Shown: positions 53,816 to 63,460 of the stretch, in pieces
Numbering within the stretch: position 1 is the first letter of the stretch
Layout of the letters: the number at the start of each line of letters is the position of its first letter
Source of the DNA: Rhodococcus oryzae
GTDB taxonomy: Bacteria; Actinomycetota; Actinomycetes; Mycobacteriales; Mycobacteriaceae
Direction: 5' to 3'
DNA length: 64,000 bases
Assembly (NCBI RefSeq): GCF_005049235.1
Contig: NZ_SUMD01000006.1
Location: 124,001-188,000 of the forward strand
Program-made: the position numbers and the translations under genes
The notes under the pieces: model-generated
What the model was told of the DNA's origin: nothing
Seen by the model: only the letters and a program-made list of their open reading frames with translations
Databases searched by the model: none

Positions 53816-55219
53816 CTACTCCTGGACCTTCGCCATCGCGAGGACGTCGAGACGGCGGTCGAGCTCCGCCTCGGTCAGCTTCTCGGGAACCAGCCCGCGG
53901 TCGATCACCGTCTGGCGGATCGTCTTGCGCTCCTTGAGCGCCTCCTTCGCGACGGCGGCGGCCTCCTCGTAGCCGATCGCGGAGTTCAGTGGCGTCACGA
54001 TCGACGGCGACGACTCCGCGAGCGTCTTGAGGTGATCGGTATTGGCGACAAGGCCCGAGACGCACTTGTCCGCGAACAGTCGGGAGACGTTGGCGAGCAA
54101 GCGAAATGACTCGAGCAGGTTCCTGGCCATCATCGGGATGTACACGTTGAGCTCGAAGGCGCCTGCCGCGCCACCCCAGGCGACGGCCGCATCGTTGCCC
54201 ACGACCTGCGCGGCGACCTGCGTGACCGCTTCCGGCAGAACGGGATTCACTTTGCCGGGCATGATCGACGAGCCGGGCTGCAGGTCGGGGAGCCGGATCT
54301 CGCCGAGTCCGGTCAGCGGGCCCGACCCCATCCAGCGGATGTCGTTCGCGATCTTGGTGAGCGAGACCGCGATCGTCCGCAGTGCGCCCGATGCCTCGAC
54401 CAATCCGTCGCGGGCGGCCTGAGCCTCAAAGCTGTTGCGCGCCGGGGAGAGTGCGTCGATCCCGGTGGTCCGGACGAGTTCGGCGACCACCAAGGGCCCA
54501 AAGCCGTCGGGGGCGTTGAGTCCGGTGCCGACCGCGGTGCCACCGATCGGTAGCTCGCCGAGCCGGGGGAGGGCAGACATGATCCGCTCGATGCCTGCCT
54601 CGACCTGCCGGGCGTAGCCGCCGAATTCCTGTCCGAGGGTGACCGGCACGGCATCCATGAGGTGGGTCCGCCCGGACTTGACGACGGACTTCCACTCGGC
54701 GGCCTTGTCGAACAGCGCCAGCCGCAGATGGTCGAGCGCGGGGATCAGCGCCTTCACCGCGGACTCCGTCGCGGCGAGGTGGGTCGCCGTCGGGAAGGTG
54801 TCGTTCGAGGACTGCGACATGTTGACGTGATCGTTGGGGTGCACCTCGACGCCGTTCGCCTTCGCGATCGACGCGATGACCTCGTTGGCGTTCATGTTGG
54901 AGCTGGTGCCCGAACCCGTCTGGAACACATCGATCGGGAACTGGTCGTCGTGCCTGCCCTCGGCGATCTCCTCGGCGGCCGCGATGATCGCGTCGGCCTT
55001 GACGGCGTCGAGCAGGCCGAGGTCCTTGTTGACCTGCGCGCAGGCGGCCTTGAGCAGGCCCATCGCCCGGATCTGCGCGCGCTCGAGGCCGCGGCCGCTG
55101 ATCGGGAAGTTCTCCACCGCGCGCTGGGTCTGGGCCCGCCACAGCGCGTCGATCGGGACTCTGACCTCGCCCATGGTGTCGTGCTCGATGCGGAACTGGG
55201 ATTCGGCGTTCTCAGTCAT
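53816..55219 (-). CDS. fumC: Class II fumarate hydratase
   Basis: Fumarase of the TCA cycle, hydrating fumarate to malate without an iron-sulfur cluster. The 467-residue protein has [31 protein letters not shown], the catalytic signature [12 protein letters not shown], and the [14 protein letters not shown] substrate loop. Start ATG 55219 was chosen at the conserved [13 protein letters not shown] start; the frame continues to 55285 without a ribosome site. It follows glpX, as in M. tuberculosis (Rv1098c-Rv1099c), but a very strong hairpin lies between them. Confidence 0.97.
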   Translation of the reverse strand: MTENAESQFRIEHDTMGEVRVPIDALWRAQTQRAVENFPISGRGLERAQIRAMGLLKAACAQVNKDLGLLDAVKADAIIAAAEEIAEGRHDDQFPIDVFQTGSGTSSNMNANEVIASIAKANGVEVHPNDHVNMSQSSNDTFPTATHLAATESAVKALIPALDHLRLALFDKAAEWKSVVKSGRTHLMDAVPVTLGQEFGGYARQVEAGIERIMSALPRLGELPIGGTAVGTGLNAPDGFGPLVVAELVRTTGIDALSPARNSFEAQAARDGLVEASGALRTIAVSLTKIANDIRWMGSGPLTGLGEIRLPDLQPGSSIMPGKVNPVLPEAVTQVAAQVVGNDAAVAWGGAAGAFELNVYIPMMARNLLESFRLLANVSRLFADKCVSGLVANTDHLKTLAESSPSIVTPLNSAIGYEEAAAVAKEALKERKTIRQTVIDRGLVPEKLTEAELDRRLDVLAMAKVQE

Positions 55220-55250
55220 ACCTAGCAGCTTGCCACTCAAGCGGCTGCGC

Positions 55251-55300
55251 CGCCTGTGAGTCCTTTTGGCCCCTATACGGGCCAAAAGGACTCACAGGCG
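55251..55300. terminator. 22-bp perfect palindrome between glpX and fumC
   Basis: The left arm begins CGCCTGTGAGTCCTTTTGGC and the right arm is its exact complement, with a six-base loop (CTATAC). It follows the glpX stop by nine bases and precedes fumC, so it likely ends glpX transcripts. TTTT in one arm makes it a good terminator in one orientation. Confidence 0.85.
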
Positions 55301-55309
55301 CGTAGCGCC

Positions 55310-56350
55310 TTACGGCATGGGGAACTGGGCGTCCGGGTCGCCGTCGAAGTCGACCGAGGAGTACTCGCGCAGCTTCGACAGGCGGTGGTAGGCGTCGATC
55401 ATCCGGACGGTGCCGGACTTGCTGCGCATCACGATCGACTGGGTGTGCGCGCCGCCGCCGCTGTAGCGGACGCCGCGCAGCAGGTCACCGTCGGTGACGC
55501 CGGTCGCGGTGAAGAAGACGTTCTCGCCGGAGACCAGGTCCTCGGTGAGCAGCACCCGATCCAGGTCGTGGCCCGCGTCGATGGCCTTCTGGCGCTCGGC
55601 GTCGTCGGTCGGGGCGAGCCGGCCCTGCAGCGCGCCGCCCATGCAGCGCATGGCGGCGGCGGCGATGATGCCCTCGGGGGTGCCGCCGATGCCGATCAGC
55701 ATGTCGGTGCCGGAGTCGGGGCGGGCCGCGGCGATGGCTCCTGCGACGTCGCCGTCGGAGATCAGCCGGATCCGGGCGCCGGTCGTGCGGACGTCGGCGA
55801 TCAACTGGGCGTGCCGGGGCCGGTCCAGGATGCAGACGGTGACGTCGGAAACCGAGGACTTGCGGACCTTCGCGATGCGCTTGATGTTCTCCGCGACCGG
55901 GGCCGTGATGTCGATGACATCGGCGGCGTCGGGGCCGACGGCGATCTTCTCCATGTAGAACACGGCCGACGGGTCGAACATGGCGCCCCGCTCGGCGACC
56001 GCGAGGACGGAGATCGCGTTCGGCATGCCCTTGGACATCAGCGTGGTGCCGTCGACGGGGTCGACCGCGAAGTCGCAGTCCGGGCCGTCGCCGTTGCCGA
56101 CCTCTTCGCCGTTGTAGAGCATGGGCGCCTCGTCCTTCTCGCCCTCGCCGATGACCACGACGCCGCGCATGGACACGCTGCTCACGAGCTGACGCATGGC
56201 GTCGACGGCGGCACCGTCACCGCCCTCCTTGTCGCCCTTGCCGACCCAGCGGCCCGCGGCCAGCGCGCCCGCCTCGGTGACGCGGACCAGCTCCATCGCC
56301 AGGTTGCGGTCCGGCGCCTCGCGGCGACTCGATGGGGTGCTGGCCGTCAT
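55310..56350 (-). CDS. glpX: Class II fructose-1,6-bisphosphatase
   Basis: GlpX removes the 1-phosphate of fructose-1,6-bisphosphate in gluconeogenesis and is the sole such enzyme in many mycolata. The 346-residue protein has the metal- and substrate-binding [54 protein letters not shown] and the C-terminal [13 protein letters not shown]-type tail. The position next to fumC is conserved. ATG 56350 is clear. Confidence 0.97.
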   Translation of the reverse strand: MTASTPSSRREAPDRNLAMELVRVTEAGALAAGRWVGKGDKEGGDGAAVDAMRQLVSSVSMRGVVVIGEGEKDEAPMLYNGEEVGNGDGPDCDFAVDPVDGTTLMSKGMPNAISVLAVAERGAMFDPSAVFYMEKIAVGPDAADVIDITAPVAENIKRIAKVRKSSVSDVTVCILDRPRHAQLIADVRTTGARIRLISDGDVAGAIAAARPDSGTDMLIGIGGTPEGIIAAAAMRCMGGALQGRLAPTDDAERQKAIDAGHDLDRVLLTEDLVSGENVFFTATGVTDGDLLRGVRYSGGGAHTQSIVMRSKSGTVRMIDAYHRLSKLREYSSVDFDGDPDAQFPMP

Positions 56351-56466
56351 GTGCGGTGCCTCCTAGTGGCAGGCGCATGCGGCGCCGCCATAGTTTCCGT
56401 CGGGGAAGTCAGGGTTCGACTCGAGCGTGATTGTCTCATCACCGGTGGCCCGCTGATGAGGCTGGG

Positions 56467-57753
56467 CTACGGCAGCCGCTCGAGCGACCATCCCGTGCTC
56501 AGATCGCGGAGCAGGTCGGGGGCGCGGTGCACCGCTCGCTGCTGATCGGCGAACTGACGGAACGGCTGGGTGAGCAGCGCGGCGGCCACTCCCGGTCGAT
56601 CCTCGGCGAGGCGCCGATAGGCGACCGCGATGTCTCCGGCGATGTACGTCCAGCGCGGTCCGCGATCCGCCCAGTTGAAGTCGGGCAGCGGCGCCCGCAG
56701 CCGGTAGGTGGCGCCTGCGGCCTCGCCGGTGACCGATACCGGGGCGAACACCCCCGGGGCCTGTGAGCCGGGGACCGAGGGCTTCGCGGCGATGGTCGTC
56801 ACATAGGTCAGGGCCCGCCCGACGCCGCCGCGTGCCGCCGACGTGGCATCCCACTGGTCGGCGACGACCTGGTTCTGTTCCCGGTCCGCCATCCGGACCA
56901 TGGCATCGGCGTAGCCGGCCGGGGTGCCGGAGTAGATGCCCGCCCACGCGGCCCTCGCGTTGTCGTCGAGCAGGCCCGCCGCGTCGAGTTCGTCGACGGC
57001 GGCCGGGCCGCCCGTGAGGTACGCCTCGTGCATCGGGACCATGTCGAAGAAGATGTGCTTCTGCATGATCAGCAGGCGCTTCTGGTACCAGTCCAGATCC
57101 TGCGCCGTCACGGTCGGGCCGACGGTCGCGAGCACCCGGGCGTCCGGCGGCAGCAGCGCCGTCGCCGCCCCGGGCAACGCGCCGGTGGCCGCGGCCACCG
57201 CGCCGCCGATGCCGCGGACGGCGTCGACACCGAGCGCCGCGCGGCCCATGTCGAGGTCCCAGAAGCCGCCGGTGAAGGAGGCGCCCGCCATCCCCGCCAT
57301 CCCGGCCCAGTACAGCTCGGTGCGGGCGCGCTGGTACCGGCCGTAGTTCTCGTACACCCGGTCCACCAGCGTGGCGTTGGCGGCGAGGCCGGTGTTCGGG
57401 TCCCAGGTGGCCAGGTCGATGCCCGCCGCCCTTGCGCCGCGGGCGAGCCAGTACTGGTGCAGCAGTGCGGAATAGCGGCCGGCAGGCACGCCTGCCGCCC
57501 GAGCGGCGTCGAGCGAGTCGCCGAGGACGGCGGGGTCGGTCGGCAGCAGGGGGTCGAGGCCGCCCGCCTGCTCGGCCTTCGCGTTGGCAGGCGTGATGTC
57601 GAGCAGTGCGGCGTAGCCGGCGGGCTGGGCGACTGCCGCTGCAGGCGCGGCCGTGGCCACCGCGGCGAGGCCGAGCGCGAGGAGCACCCCGCGGATCGCG
57701 GCGGTACGAAGGGCAGGCAGGCGGATGAAGATCCTCGAACGCATGCCGGACAT
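56467..57753 (-). CDS. Secreted protein of unknown function, 428 residues
   Basis: Exported alpha-helical protein with a signal peptide (RSRIFIRLPALRTAAIRGVLLALGLAAVA) cleaved near AVAQP at residue 43. The mature part includes LLHQYWLARGARAAGIDLATWDP, MQKHIFFDMVPMHEAYLTGG and a C-terminal FNWADRGPRWTYIAGDIAVAYRRL; no cofactor site or recognised family stands out. No Shine-Dalgarno is present before ATG 57753. An A/T-rich stretch with a TATGTT hexamer lies 6-11 bases upstream, so a leaderless transcript is plausible. ATG 57744 is an alternative. A stop in the next frame runs through to 56363 but is a shadow. Confidence 0.75.
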   Translation of the reverse strand: MSGMRSRIFIRLPALRTAAIRGVLLALGLAAVATAAPAAAVAQPAGYAALLDITPANAKAEQAGGLDPLLPTDPAVLGDSLDAARAAGVPAGRYSALLHQYWLARGARAAGIDLATWDPNTGLAANATLVDRVYENYGRYQRARTELYWAGMAGMAGASFTGGFWDLDMGRAALGVDAVRGIGGAVAAATGALPGAATALLPPDARVLATVGPTVTAQDLDWYQKRLLIMQKHIFFDMVPMHEAYLTGGPAAVDELDAAGLLDDNARAAWAGIYSGTPAGYADAMVRMADREQNQVVADQWDATSAARGGVGRALTYVTTIAAKPSVPGSQAPGVFAPVSVTGEAAGATYRLRAPLPDFNWADRGPRWTYIAGDIAVAYRRLAEDRPGVAAALLTQPFRQFADQQRAVHRAPDLLRDLSTGWSLERLP

Positions 57754-57844
57754 CTAACAACATATATTTGATTTCCGGCGGTGATTGCGCCCGCCGGTGG
57801 GAACCGCCGGACCTCGGCGGATGCGCGGCTGGGATACTAGCTGC

Positions 57845-58414
57845 GTGGCCGAGAAGAAACCCCGGATTCTGCAGAACAACAAAGACATGATGTGGTCGAT
57901 CATCCCGCTGGTCCTGTTGTGCCTGATCGTCGCCGGGGTCGCGAGTCGCTGCTCGTTCAGCCCGGGCGGTCCCACCTCCGGGCCGGTGCCGCAGTTCGAC
58001 GTCGACGCGTCGCTCAAGTACGACGCGGGTGTGCTCGGGTTCCCGGTTCGCGACCCCGCCGTGCCCGAGGACTGGCAGCCCAACTCCGGCAGCCGCGGAG
58101 TGGTGGGCGGTGACAGTGGCGGCGACGTCACCACCGTCGGCTACATCACCTCGAAGGGTCGCTACCTGCAGCTGAGCCAGAGCGCGGCGACCGAGGAGGC
58201 GCTGGTGCCCTGGGTCGCGGGCGACCTGCGCAGCCCGACGGGTGTCGCCCCGGTCGCGGGTGATCGGTGGGTGGAGTACGCCGAGGAGGGCAGCGAGCCG
58301 ATCTGGGTGACCGATCTCGGCGACGTCCGGGTCCTGATCAAGGGCAGCGGCACGACCGAGGAGTTCACCGAGCTCGCCACGGCCGTCGACGCGGCCCAGC
58401 CGCTGACGCCCTGA
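57845..58414 (+). CDS. DUF4245 membrane-anchored protein
   Basis: Protein of 189 residues with KKPRILQNNKDMMWS, one membrane helix (about residues 17-37) and an extracellular domain with PQFDVDASLKYDAG, FPVRDPAVPEDWQPNSGSR and the SEPIWVTDLGDVRVLIKGSGT ending. This is the DUF4245 family of actinobacteria, counterpart of Rv1100, and is located close to glpX as there. The function is unknown; the fold suggests a protein-binding or sensor-like outer domain. Start GTG 57845 matches the conserved start. Confidence 0.88.
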   Translation: MAEKKPRILQNNKDMMWSIIPLVLLCLIVAGVASRCSFSPGGPTSGPVPQFDVDASLKYDAGVLGFPVRDPAVPEDWQPNSGSRGVVGGDSGGDVTTVGYITSKGRYLQLSQSAATEEALVPWVAGDLRSPTGVAPVAGDRWVEYAEEGSEPIWVTDLGDVRVLIKGSGTTEEFTELATAVDAAQPLTP

Positions 58415-58436
58415 TCCGGTCCCTCAGCCCGGTCCG

Positions 58437-59078
58437 CTAGACGGCCGAACCGTCGAGCGCGCAGAAGCTGTGGCAGACCCGGTCGCGGACGATCACGTCC
58501 GGGCACTCCGGGTCGAACCACCGGTCGATGTACGCCCAGTGCACGGGGTGCGCGAGGTAGGGGCCCATCAGTCCCTGCAGGTCCGTGAACTCCTGTTCCC
58601 ACACGTGCGTCCACGGCGACGCGCCCTCCGCCCGCGACACCCGGCTGAGCTGCCAGGACCGGATCGCGGGGACGTGGCGGGGCATCCGGAGCAGCTCGTC
58701 CTCGAATTGCTCCACCACGGTGTCCGCCGCGCCGGGATCCACCCGTAGCAGCAGCGTCCGGTAGACCCCGCCCTCGGCCCCGACCCCGAGCCGTCCGCGT
58801 GGCTCGCCGCGGTACTCGACGCCGTCGACGCGGTCGACGACCGCGGGATCGAGGAGCGCATCGACGGCAGGTTCGGCCGCGCGCCATCGATCCTCGGCAT
58901 CGAACTGGAGATGTGCGAGCAGGTCACCGCCGTTGCGGACACCGGGCAGCGTCGGCTGGATCAGCGCGCGGTGCGCGCCCGACTCGATCGCGGTGCGGCG
59001 CAGGTCGTCGGCCAGCCGGGCTCGGACGCCGTCATCGACGTCGGGGCGCTGGTGAATGAGCTTGGTGATCTTAAACAT
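58437..59078 (-). CDS. Dabb-like stress-responsive alpha/beta-barrel protein
   Basis: Protein of 213 residues with two similar ferredoxin-like halves, of the Dabb (A/B barrel) family. The clear second half contains RTLLLRVDPGAADTVVEQFEDELLRMPRHVPAIRSW and HVWEQEFTDLQGLMGPYLAHPVHWAYIDRWFDPE, a standard Dabb domain. The first half is more diverged. It is translated just after the partner gene at 59071 (8-base overlap). Dabb proteins often serve in catabolic or cyclase-type reactions; no substrate can be assigned. Confidence 0.82.
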   Translation of the reverse strand: MFKITKLIHQRPDVDDGVRARLADDLRRTAIESGAHRALIQPTLPGVRNGGDLLAHLQFDAEDRWRAAEPAVDALLDPAVVDRVDGVEYRGEPRGRLGVGAEGGVYRTLLLRVDPGAADTVVEQFEDELLRMPRHVPAIRSWQLSRVSRAEGASPWTHVWEQEFTDLQGLMGPYLAHPVHWAYIDRWFDPECPDVIVRDRVCHSFCALDGSAV

Positions 59079-59418
59079 CGGTCAACCCGTCCACGTCCTG
59101 TGAGGCGGAGGCCATCGTGCGGGTGCGCTCGAGCACCAGCTCGTCCATCCGTGTCCACCATTGACCGAGGCTGGGGTCCGGGCGTCCCTGCCACGTCATC
59201 CGCCACCAGCCCTCCGCGCCGTCGAGCGTCCAGGTGACGGTGATCGTGTTCGACTCGTCGTCGAACCAGACCGGCGGACTCACCAGCACGTGCTCGAGAG
59301 TCATCCCCCGTCCGCGGGCTCCGGGGGCGTACTCGGCCAGGTACGCGTCGACGAATTCTCGTGCGCGCCCTGGCCTGGTGACGACCCGGTCGATGACGTA
59401 CACCTTTTCGCCTGCCAT
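59071..59418 (-). CDS. Conserved hypothetical protein, NIPSNAP/Dabb-like, 115 residues
   Basis: Small alpha/beta protein with KVYVIDRVVTRPGRAREFVDAYLAEYAPGARGRGM at the start, LVSPPVWFDDESNTITVTWTLDG in the middle and WWTRMDELVLERTR near the end. The layout suggests a dimeric alpha/beta-barrel domain like NIPSNAP. It overlaps the start of the Dabb gene by eight bases, so the two form one unit and may act as a hetero-pair. Function unknown. Confidence 0.68.
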   Translation of the reverse strand: MAGEKVYVIDRVVTRPGRAREFVDAYLAEYAPGARGRGMTLEHVLVSPPVWFDDESNTITVTWTLDGAEGWWRMTWQGRPDPSLGQWWTRMDELVLERTRTMASASQDVDGLTDV

Positions 59419-59616
59419 GCGCCGAGGCTAGGGAGTCGCCGGTGACAGGGGCAGCGGGCGATCCCGCTCATCGGGAGTCCGCTCAGCGGACGACCGGTAC
59501 GAGGACCGGGTTGTCGGGGAACAGTGCCCACACTCTTCGCGCAATTCGACAGGTTTCGCGCATCGACGCCGCAGACTGTGAGAGGTATCCGGAAGTGTCA
59601 ATTTCTCGGAGGCGAC

Positions 59617-61236
59617 ATGGACCTGATCTTCACCAACGGAATCGTTGTCACGATGGATGAGTCTCTGCCCGTTGCGGAAGCGCTCGCGGTGCGCGATGGG
59701 CGGATCGCCGCGGTGGGGGCGGCGGAGGAGATCCTCGCGCTGCGGACCGCCGACACGGAGGTCGTCGATCTCGGCGGACGGGCCCTGCTTCCCGGTTTCG
59801 TGGAGGCACACGGCCACCCCTCCATGGACATGACCCGTTACGCGGACACCGTCGTCGACATCCGTCCCGTCATCGTTCCGGACGCGGACGCGGTGATCGC
59901 CCTCATGCGGGACACCCTGGCGAGCGCGCCCGCGACCGTGCCGCTCATCTTCAGCGGGCTCGATCCGTTGCTCCAATCGGGGTTCCCCGAACCGACCAGG
60001 CCCTGGCTCGACGAACTCGCCGGGGAGCGGCCGGTTCTGGTGATGCACAACTCGGGTCACCTCGCCTGGGCGAACACGGCGGCGCTGAGGCTGTCGGGTC
60101 TGCCTGCGGACGCACCGGATCCGACCGGCGCGCATTTCGAGCGTGACGCCGACGGGAAACTGACAGGCAAGGCGTACGAGGTCCCGGCGATCTTCGCCCT
60201 CGCGGGCCCCATGCAGAGCCGGGACGTCGACCCGGCGGCCCTGTGGCGTGCCGAGTTGCAGGGGCTGGCCGCGCGTGGCATCACCACGATCGCGGACCTC
60301 GCGTTCTCGCCGCACCAACTGCCGCTGATGCGCACCCACTACGCGGGCGATCACCCCCTCGTCCGGTTGCGGACGTACGAGATGTCCACCGCCGAAATGC
60401 GTTCCGAGTCGTCACCTGACGACGGTGACGACGCGTTCCGGCAGATCGGCATCAAGCTGTGGGTCGACGGGTCGCCATGGGTGGGCAACATCGACACCTC
60501 GTTCCCGTACCTCAACACCGACGCGACGCTCAACGTGATCGGCCTCGGGCACGACCACCGAGGCCAGGCGAACTACACGGGCGAACAGCTCGCGGCGATC
60601 GTCGGCGCGTACTTCCCGCTGGGGTGGCAGATGGCCTGCCACGTCCTCGGCGACCGCGGCGTGGACACGATCCTGGACGTGTACGAGGCCGCGCTGACCG
60701 AGCATCCCCGAGCCGATCACCGGTTGCGCTTGGAACACTGCGGGGCGATGACCGCGGCCCAGTTTCGGCGGGCCGCCCGGCTGGGCGTGACCTGCAGCCT
60801 GCTCATCGACCACCTCTACTACTGGGGCGATGTGCTCGTCGACGGGCTGTTCGGCGAGGAGGTCGGCTCGCACTGGATGCGCGCGCGCTCAGCCCTCGAC
60901 GCGGGCATCAGGATCTCCCTGCACAACGATTCGCCGGTCACACCGGTCGAGCCGCTGCGCAACATCTCCGTCGCGGTCACCAGGACCAGCCGCACCGGAC
61001 GGGTCCTCGCGCCGGAGGAGCGCATCACCGTCGAGGAGGCACTGCGCGCCCAGACGATCTGGCCCGCGCACCAACTCTTCGCCGACGAGATCATCGGGAC
61101 GCTGGCCGCCGGCAAATACGCCGACCTGGTCGTGCTGTCCGCCGACCCCCGCGCCGTGGATCCCGCCGCGATAGCCGATCTCACGGTGGAGGCGACCTAC
61201 CTGGCCGGCCGCGCGACCTACTCGGCGAGCAGCTGA
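59617..61236 (+). CDS. Amidohydrolase family protein (YtcJ/N-substituted formamide deformylase-like)
   Basis: Metal-dependent hydrolase of 539 residues in the amidohydrolase-3 group. The first metal motif is HGHPSMD near residue 67. Further His/Asp ligand regions are HVLGDRGVDTILDVYE, RLRLEHCGAMT and SLHNDSPVTPVEP. The N-terminal TNGIVVTMDESLPVAEALAVRDGRI and C-terminal GTLAAGKYADLVVLSADPRAV are typical. Start ATG 59617 has a CGGAGG ribosome site. The substrate is unknown; relatives hydrolyse formamides, and the neighbouring Dabb pair (divergent) gives no clear pathway. Confidence 0.9.
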   Translation: MDLIFTNGIVVTMDESLPVAEALAVRDGRIAAVGAAEEILALRTADTEVVDLGGRALLPGFVEAHGHPSMDMTRYADTVVDIRPVIVPDADAVIALMRDTLASAPATVPLIFSGLDPLLQSGFPEPTRPWLDELAGERPVLVMHNSGHLAWANTAALRLSGLPADAPDPTGAHFERDADGKLTGKAYEVPAIFALAGPMQSRDVDPAALWRAELQGLAARGITTIADLAFSPHQLPLMRTHYAGDHPLVRLRTYEMSTAEMRSESSPDDGDDAFRQIGIKLWVDGSPWVGNIDTSFPYLNTDATLNVIGLGHDHRGQANYTGEQLAAIVGAYFPLGWQMACHVLGDRGVDTILDVYEAALTEHPRADHRLRLEHCGAMTAAQFRRAARLGVTCSLLIDHLYYWGDVLVDGLFGEEVGSHWMRARSALDAGIRISLHNDSPVTPVEPLRNISVAVTRTSRTGRVLAPEERITVEEALRAQTIWPAHQLFADEIIGTLAAGKYADLVVLSADPRAVDPAAIADLTVEATYLAGRATYSASS

Positions 61237-61249
61237 GACCGGCTCCGCG

Positions 61250-61471
61250 CTACCGCGGGTCGCCTTCGTCGTCGGCGTGCGAGAGCGCCTTCTCGACCCG
61301 TGCCCGCGCCCCCGCGAGGTGCTCCTCGCAGCGCTTGGCCAGCGCCTCGCCGCGCTCCCACAGCGCGAGGGAGTGGTCGAGGTCGAGGCCGCCCTGCTCG
61401 AGCATTTTGACCACGTCGGCCAGCTCGTCGCGCGCGGCCTCGTAGCCGAGCTCCGATACCGGTTGGCTCAC
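61250..61471 (-). CDS. xseB: Exodeoxyribonuclease VII small subunit
   Basis: Small subunit of ExoVII, which degrades single-stranded DNA from both ends together with XseA. The 73-residue protein has the family helical hairpin: [43 protein letters not shown]. The GTG start at 61471 has AGGAG upstream and overlaps the xseA stop by four bases. It is convergent with the amidohydrolase gene, with a 13-base gap. Confidence 0.95.
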   Translation of the reverse strand: MSQPVSELGYEAARDELADVVKMLEQGGLDLDHSLALWERGEALAKRCEEHLAGARARVEKALSHADDEGDPR

Positions 61472-62742
61472 TGTGCTTCTCCTGACTTGTCCTTGCCCAT
61501 GACGGCGGCGATGACCGCGCCGTCGGCGACCCGCACCCGCAACTGGGTGCCGGGCGGGGCGTCTTCCACCGAGCGCAGCACCTCCGGATCCGACCCGGGC
61601 ACCACCTTCTGCACCACCGAGTACCCGCGGGCGAGCGTCGCCGCAGGCCCGAGGGTGGTCAGCCGGGCCACGAGGTGCTCGACGACGGTGGCCTGACCGG
61701 CGACCAGTCGGTTGACGTCGCGCCTGCCGGCCTCGCGCAGCCGCGCGATCTCCTCGGCCCGCCGCTCGACGGCGGCGAGCGGGTCGGCGAGCACCGGCCT
61801 GCTGCGAAGATCGGCCAACGACCGCGCCTCGCGTGCCACCCAGTTCCGCAGTGCGGCCGCGCCGCGAGCCCGGAACTCGGCGACCAGGGCCTGTTCGGCG
61901 AGTGCGTCGGGGACCACCCGCTTGGCGGCGTCGGTCGGCGTCGCGGCGCGCACGTCCGCGACGTGATCGCACAGCGGGTTGTCCGGTTCGTGGCCGATCG
62001 CGCTGACCACCGGGGTGGTGCACGCGGCGATCGCGCGGCACAGGGTCTCGTCGGAGAACGGCAGCAGGTCCTCGACGCTGCCGCCGCCGCGCGCCAGGAC
62101 GATCACCTCCACCGCCGGGTTCGAGTCCAGCTCGGCCAGCGCCGCGACGATCTGCGCGGTTGCCGTCGGACCCTGCACCGCGGTGTTGCGGATCTCGAAC
62201 TGGACGGCGGGCCAACGTTTTCCGGCGACGCTGAGCACGTCACGCTCGGCGGCACTGGCCCGGCCGGTGATCAGGCCGACGGTGTGCGGGAGGAACGGCA
62301 GCGGCCGCTTGAGCCGCGGATCGAACAGGCCCTCAGCCGCGAGCAGCGCGCGCAGCCGCTCGATCCGGGCGAGCAGTTCGCCGATCCCGACGGCCCGGAT
62401 CTCGGTGACGCGCAGGGACACGGTGCCGCGGCCCGTGTAGAAGGACAGCTTGCCGAACATCACGACCCGGCTGCCCTCGGTCAGCGGGACCGGGGAGTCG
62501 CGGATCAGCGCGGGGGAGCAGGTCACCGACAGCGACATGTCCACGGAGGCGTCACGCAGCACCAGGAACGCGGTGCGGGTGCCGGGACGGATGTTGATCT
62601 GGGTGATCTGGCCCTCGACCCAGATGCTGCCGAGGCGATCGATCCACTGCGAGACCTTGGTCGCGACGGATCGGACCGGCCACGGGTGCTCGGGCGAGTT
62701 CGAGGTCGGCGCGCCCGTCTGGCTCGGCTGGACGGAGCTCAC
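61468..62742 (-). CDS. xseA: Exodeoxyribonuclease VII large subunit
   Basis: Catalytic subunit of ExoVII, 424 residues. It has an N-terminal OB-fold ([35 protein letters not shown]), the active-site core with [37 protein letters not shown] and [30 protein letters not shown], and a coiled C-terminus. GTG 62742 overlaps the stop of the upstream lipid-droplet protein gene by four bases. Order lipid-droplet protein-xseA-xseB beside ispH is as in M. tuberculosis (Rv1107c-Rv1110). Confidence 0.96.
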   Translation of the reverse strand: MSSVQPSQTGAPTSNSPEHPWPVRSVATKVSQWIDRLGSIWVEGQITQINIRPGTRTAFLVLRDASVDMSLSVTCSPALIRDSPVPLTEGSRVVMFGKLSFYTGRGTVSLRVTEIRAVGIGELLARIERLRALLAAEGLFDPRLKRPLPFLPHTVGLITGRASAAERDVLSVAGKRWPAVQFEIRNTAVQGPTATAQIVAALAELDSNPAVEVIVLARGGGSVEDLLPFSDETLCRAIAACTTPVVSAIGHEPDNPLCDHVADVRAATPTDAAKRVVPDALAEQALVAEFRARGAAALRNWVAREARSLADLRSRPVLADPLAAVERRAEEIARLREAGRRDVNRLVAGQATVVEHLVARLTTLGPAATLARGYSVVQKVVPGSDPEVLRSVEDAPPGTQLRVRVADGAVIAAVMGKDKSGEAQ

Positions 62743-63365
62743 TTGGCCTTGGCGCTGGTGATCCGGTTACCGAGCATTGTCTGGAACGGGGCGCGGGCGC
62801 GGGCGGCGTTCTCGTAGGCCAGCAGGGCATCGAGCTCCTCGACCGACAACGTCCGCAGCCGCGCCCGGAGCTGGGCGAGCGTGAGGTTGTCGTAGTCCAG
62901 GTACTCGGCGATCTCGGGCCGCGCTGCCGCCGGCTTTGCCTTCGTCGACGCGGGCGTGCCGTTGGCGGACTTGTTCGCGGCCGCCATTTCGGGTGCGCCC
63001 GTCGCGGGCGCCGCCGCAGGCGCGTCAGGCTCGGACTCCGGCTGCATCGAGTACAGCGCGAACCGGCCCTGGTTCGCGGGCTTGGCCGCCGCGCCGTCGC
63101 CGCTTGACGGCGCGGGCGCGGCGTCCTCGTCGAAGACCGCCCACTCCGGCTGCTCCTCGTCCTGGTGGAAGAGCATCGAGAACGCCTGATCGCCCTTGAT
63201 CGCCAGCGCAGTCATCGACTGCTGGACGCGCATGGTCGTCTGCAGCATGTGGCTGATGGTGGTCATGGGGAGCGCGACCGCGGTGTTCGGCAGCTTCTGC
63301 ACCTCTTCGACAACCGTGACGGCGATCCCGGCAGCGACCCGCGCAGCGAAAGGGGGACGAATCAT
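62739..63365 (-). CDS. Lipid-droplet-associated protein, Rv1109c-like
   Basis: Protein of 208 residues with an N-terminal amphipathic/hydrophobic part ([57 protein letters not shown]) and a Pro/Ala-rich middle. The C-terminal helical domain has [31 protein letters not shown]. This architecture is annotated as lipid-droplet-associated in mycobacteria and rhodococci. A short amphipathic N-terminus of this type suits monolayer binding. The stop overlaps xseA. The three WS/DGAT genes in this window would supply the stored lipid, though the physical link is inferred. Confidence 0.83.
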   Translation of the reverse strand: MIRPPFAARVAAGIAVTVVEEVQKLPNTAVALPMTTISHMLQTTMRVQQSMTALAIKGDQAFSMLFHQDEEQPEWAVFDEDAAPAPSSGDGAAAKPANQGRFALYSMQPESEPDAPAAAPATGAPEMAAANKSANGTPASTKAKPAAARPEIAEYLDYDNLTLAQLRARLRTLSVEELDALLAYENAARARAPFQTMLGNRITSAKAK

Positions 63366-63460
63366 GGCCCTAAGACTGCCTGACGAATGCCCCTTTTGGT
63401 AGCTGGGCGCGCGGTGTGCCTGATCGGGCACCCCGTCATGGCTGCCCGTACCCTGGTGTC

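Noticed and set aside
59071-59085. Overlap of the two Dabb-like genes as a sequencing frameshift
   Set aside because: Both proteins are complete with their own starts; the 8-base overlap is ordinary translational coupling.
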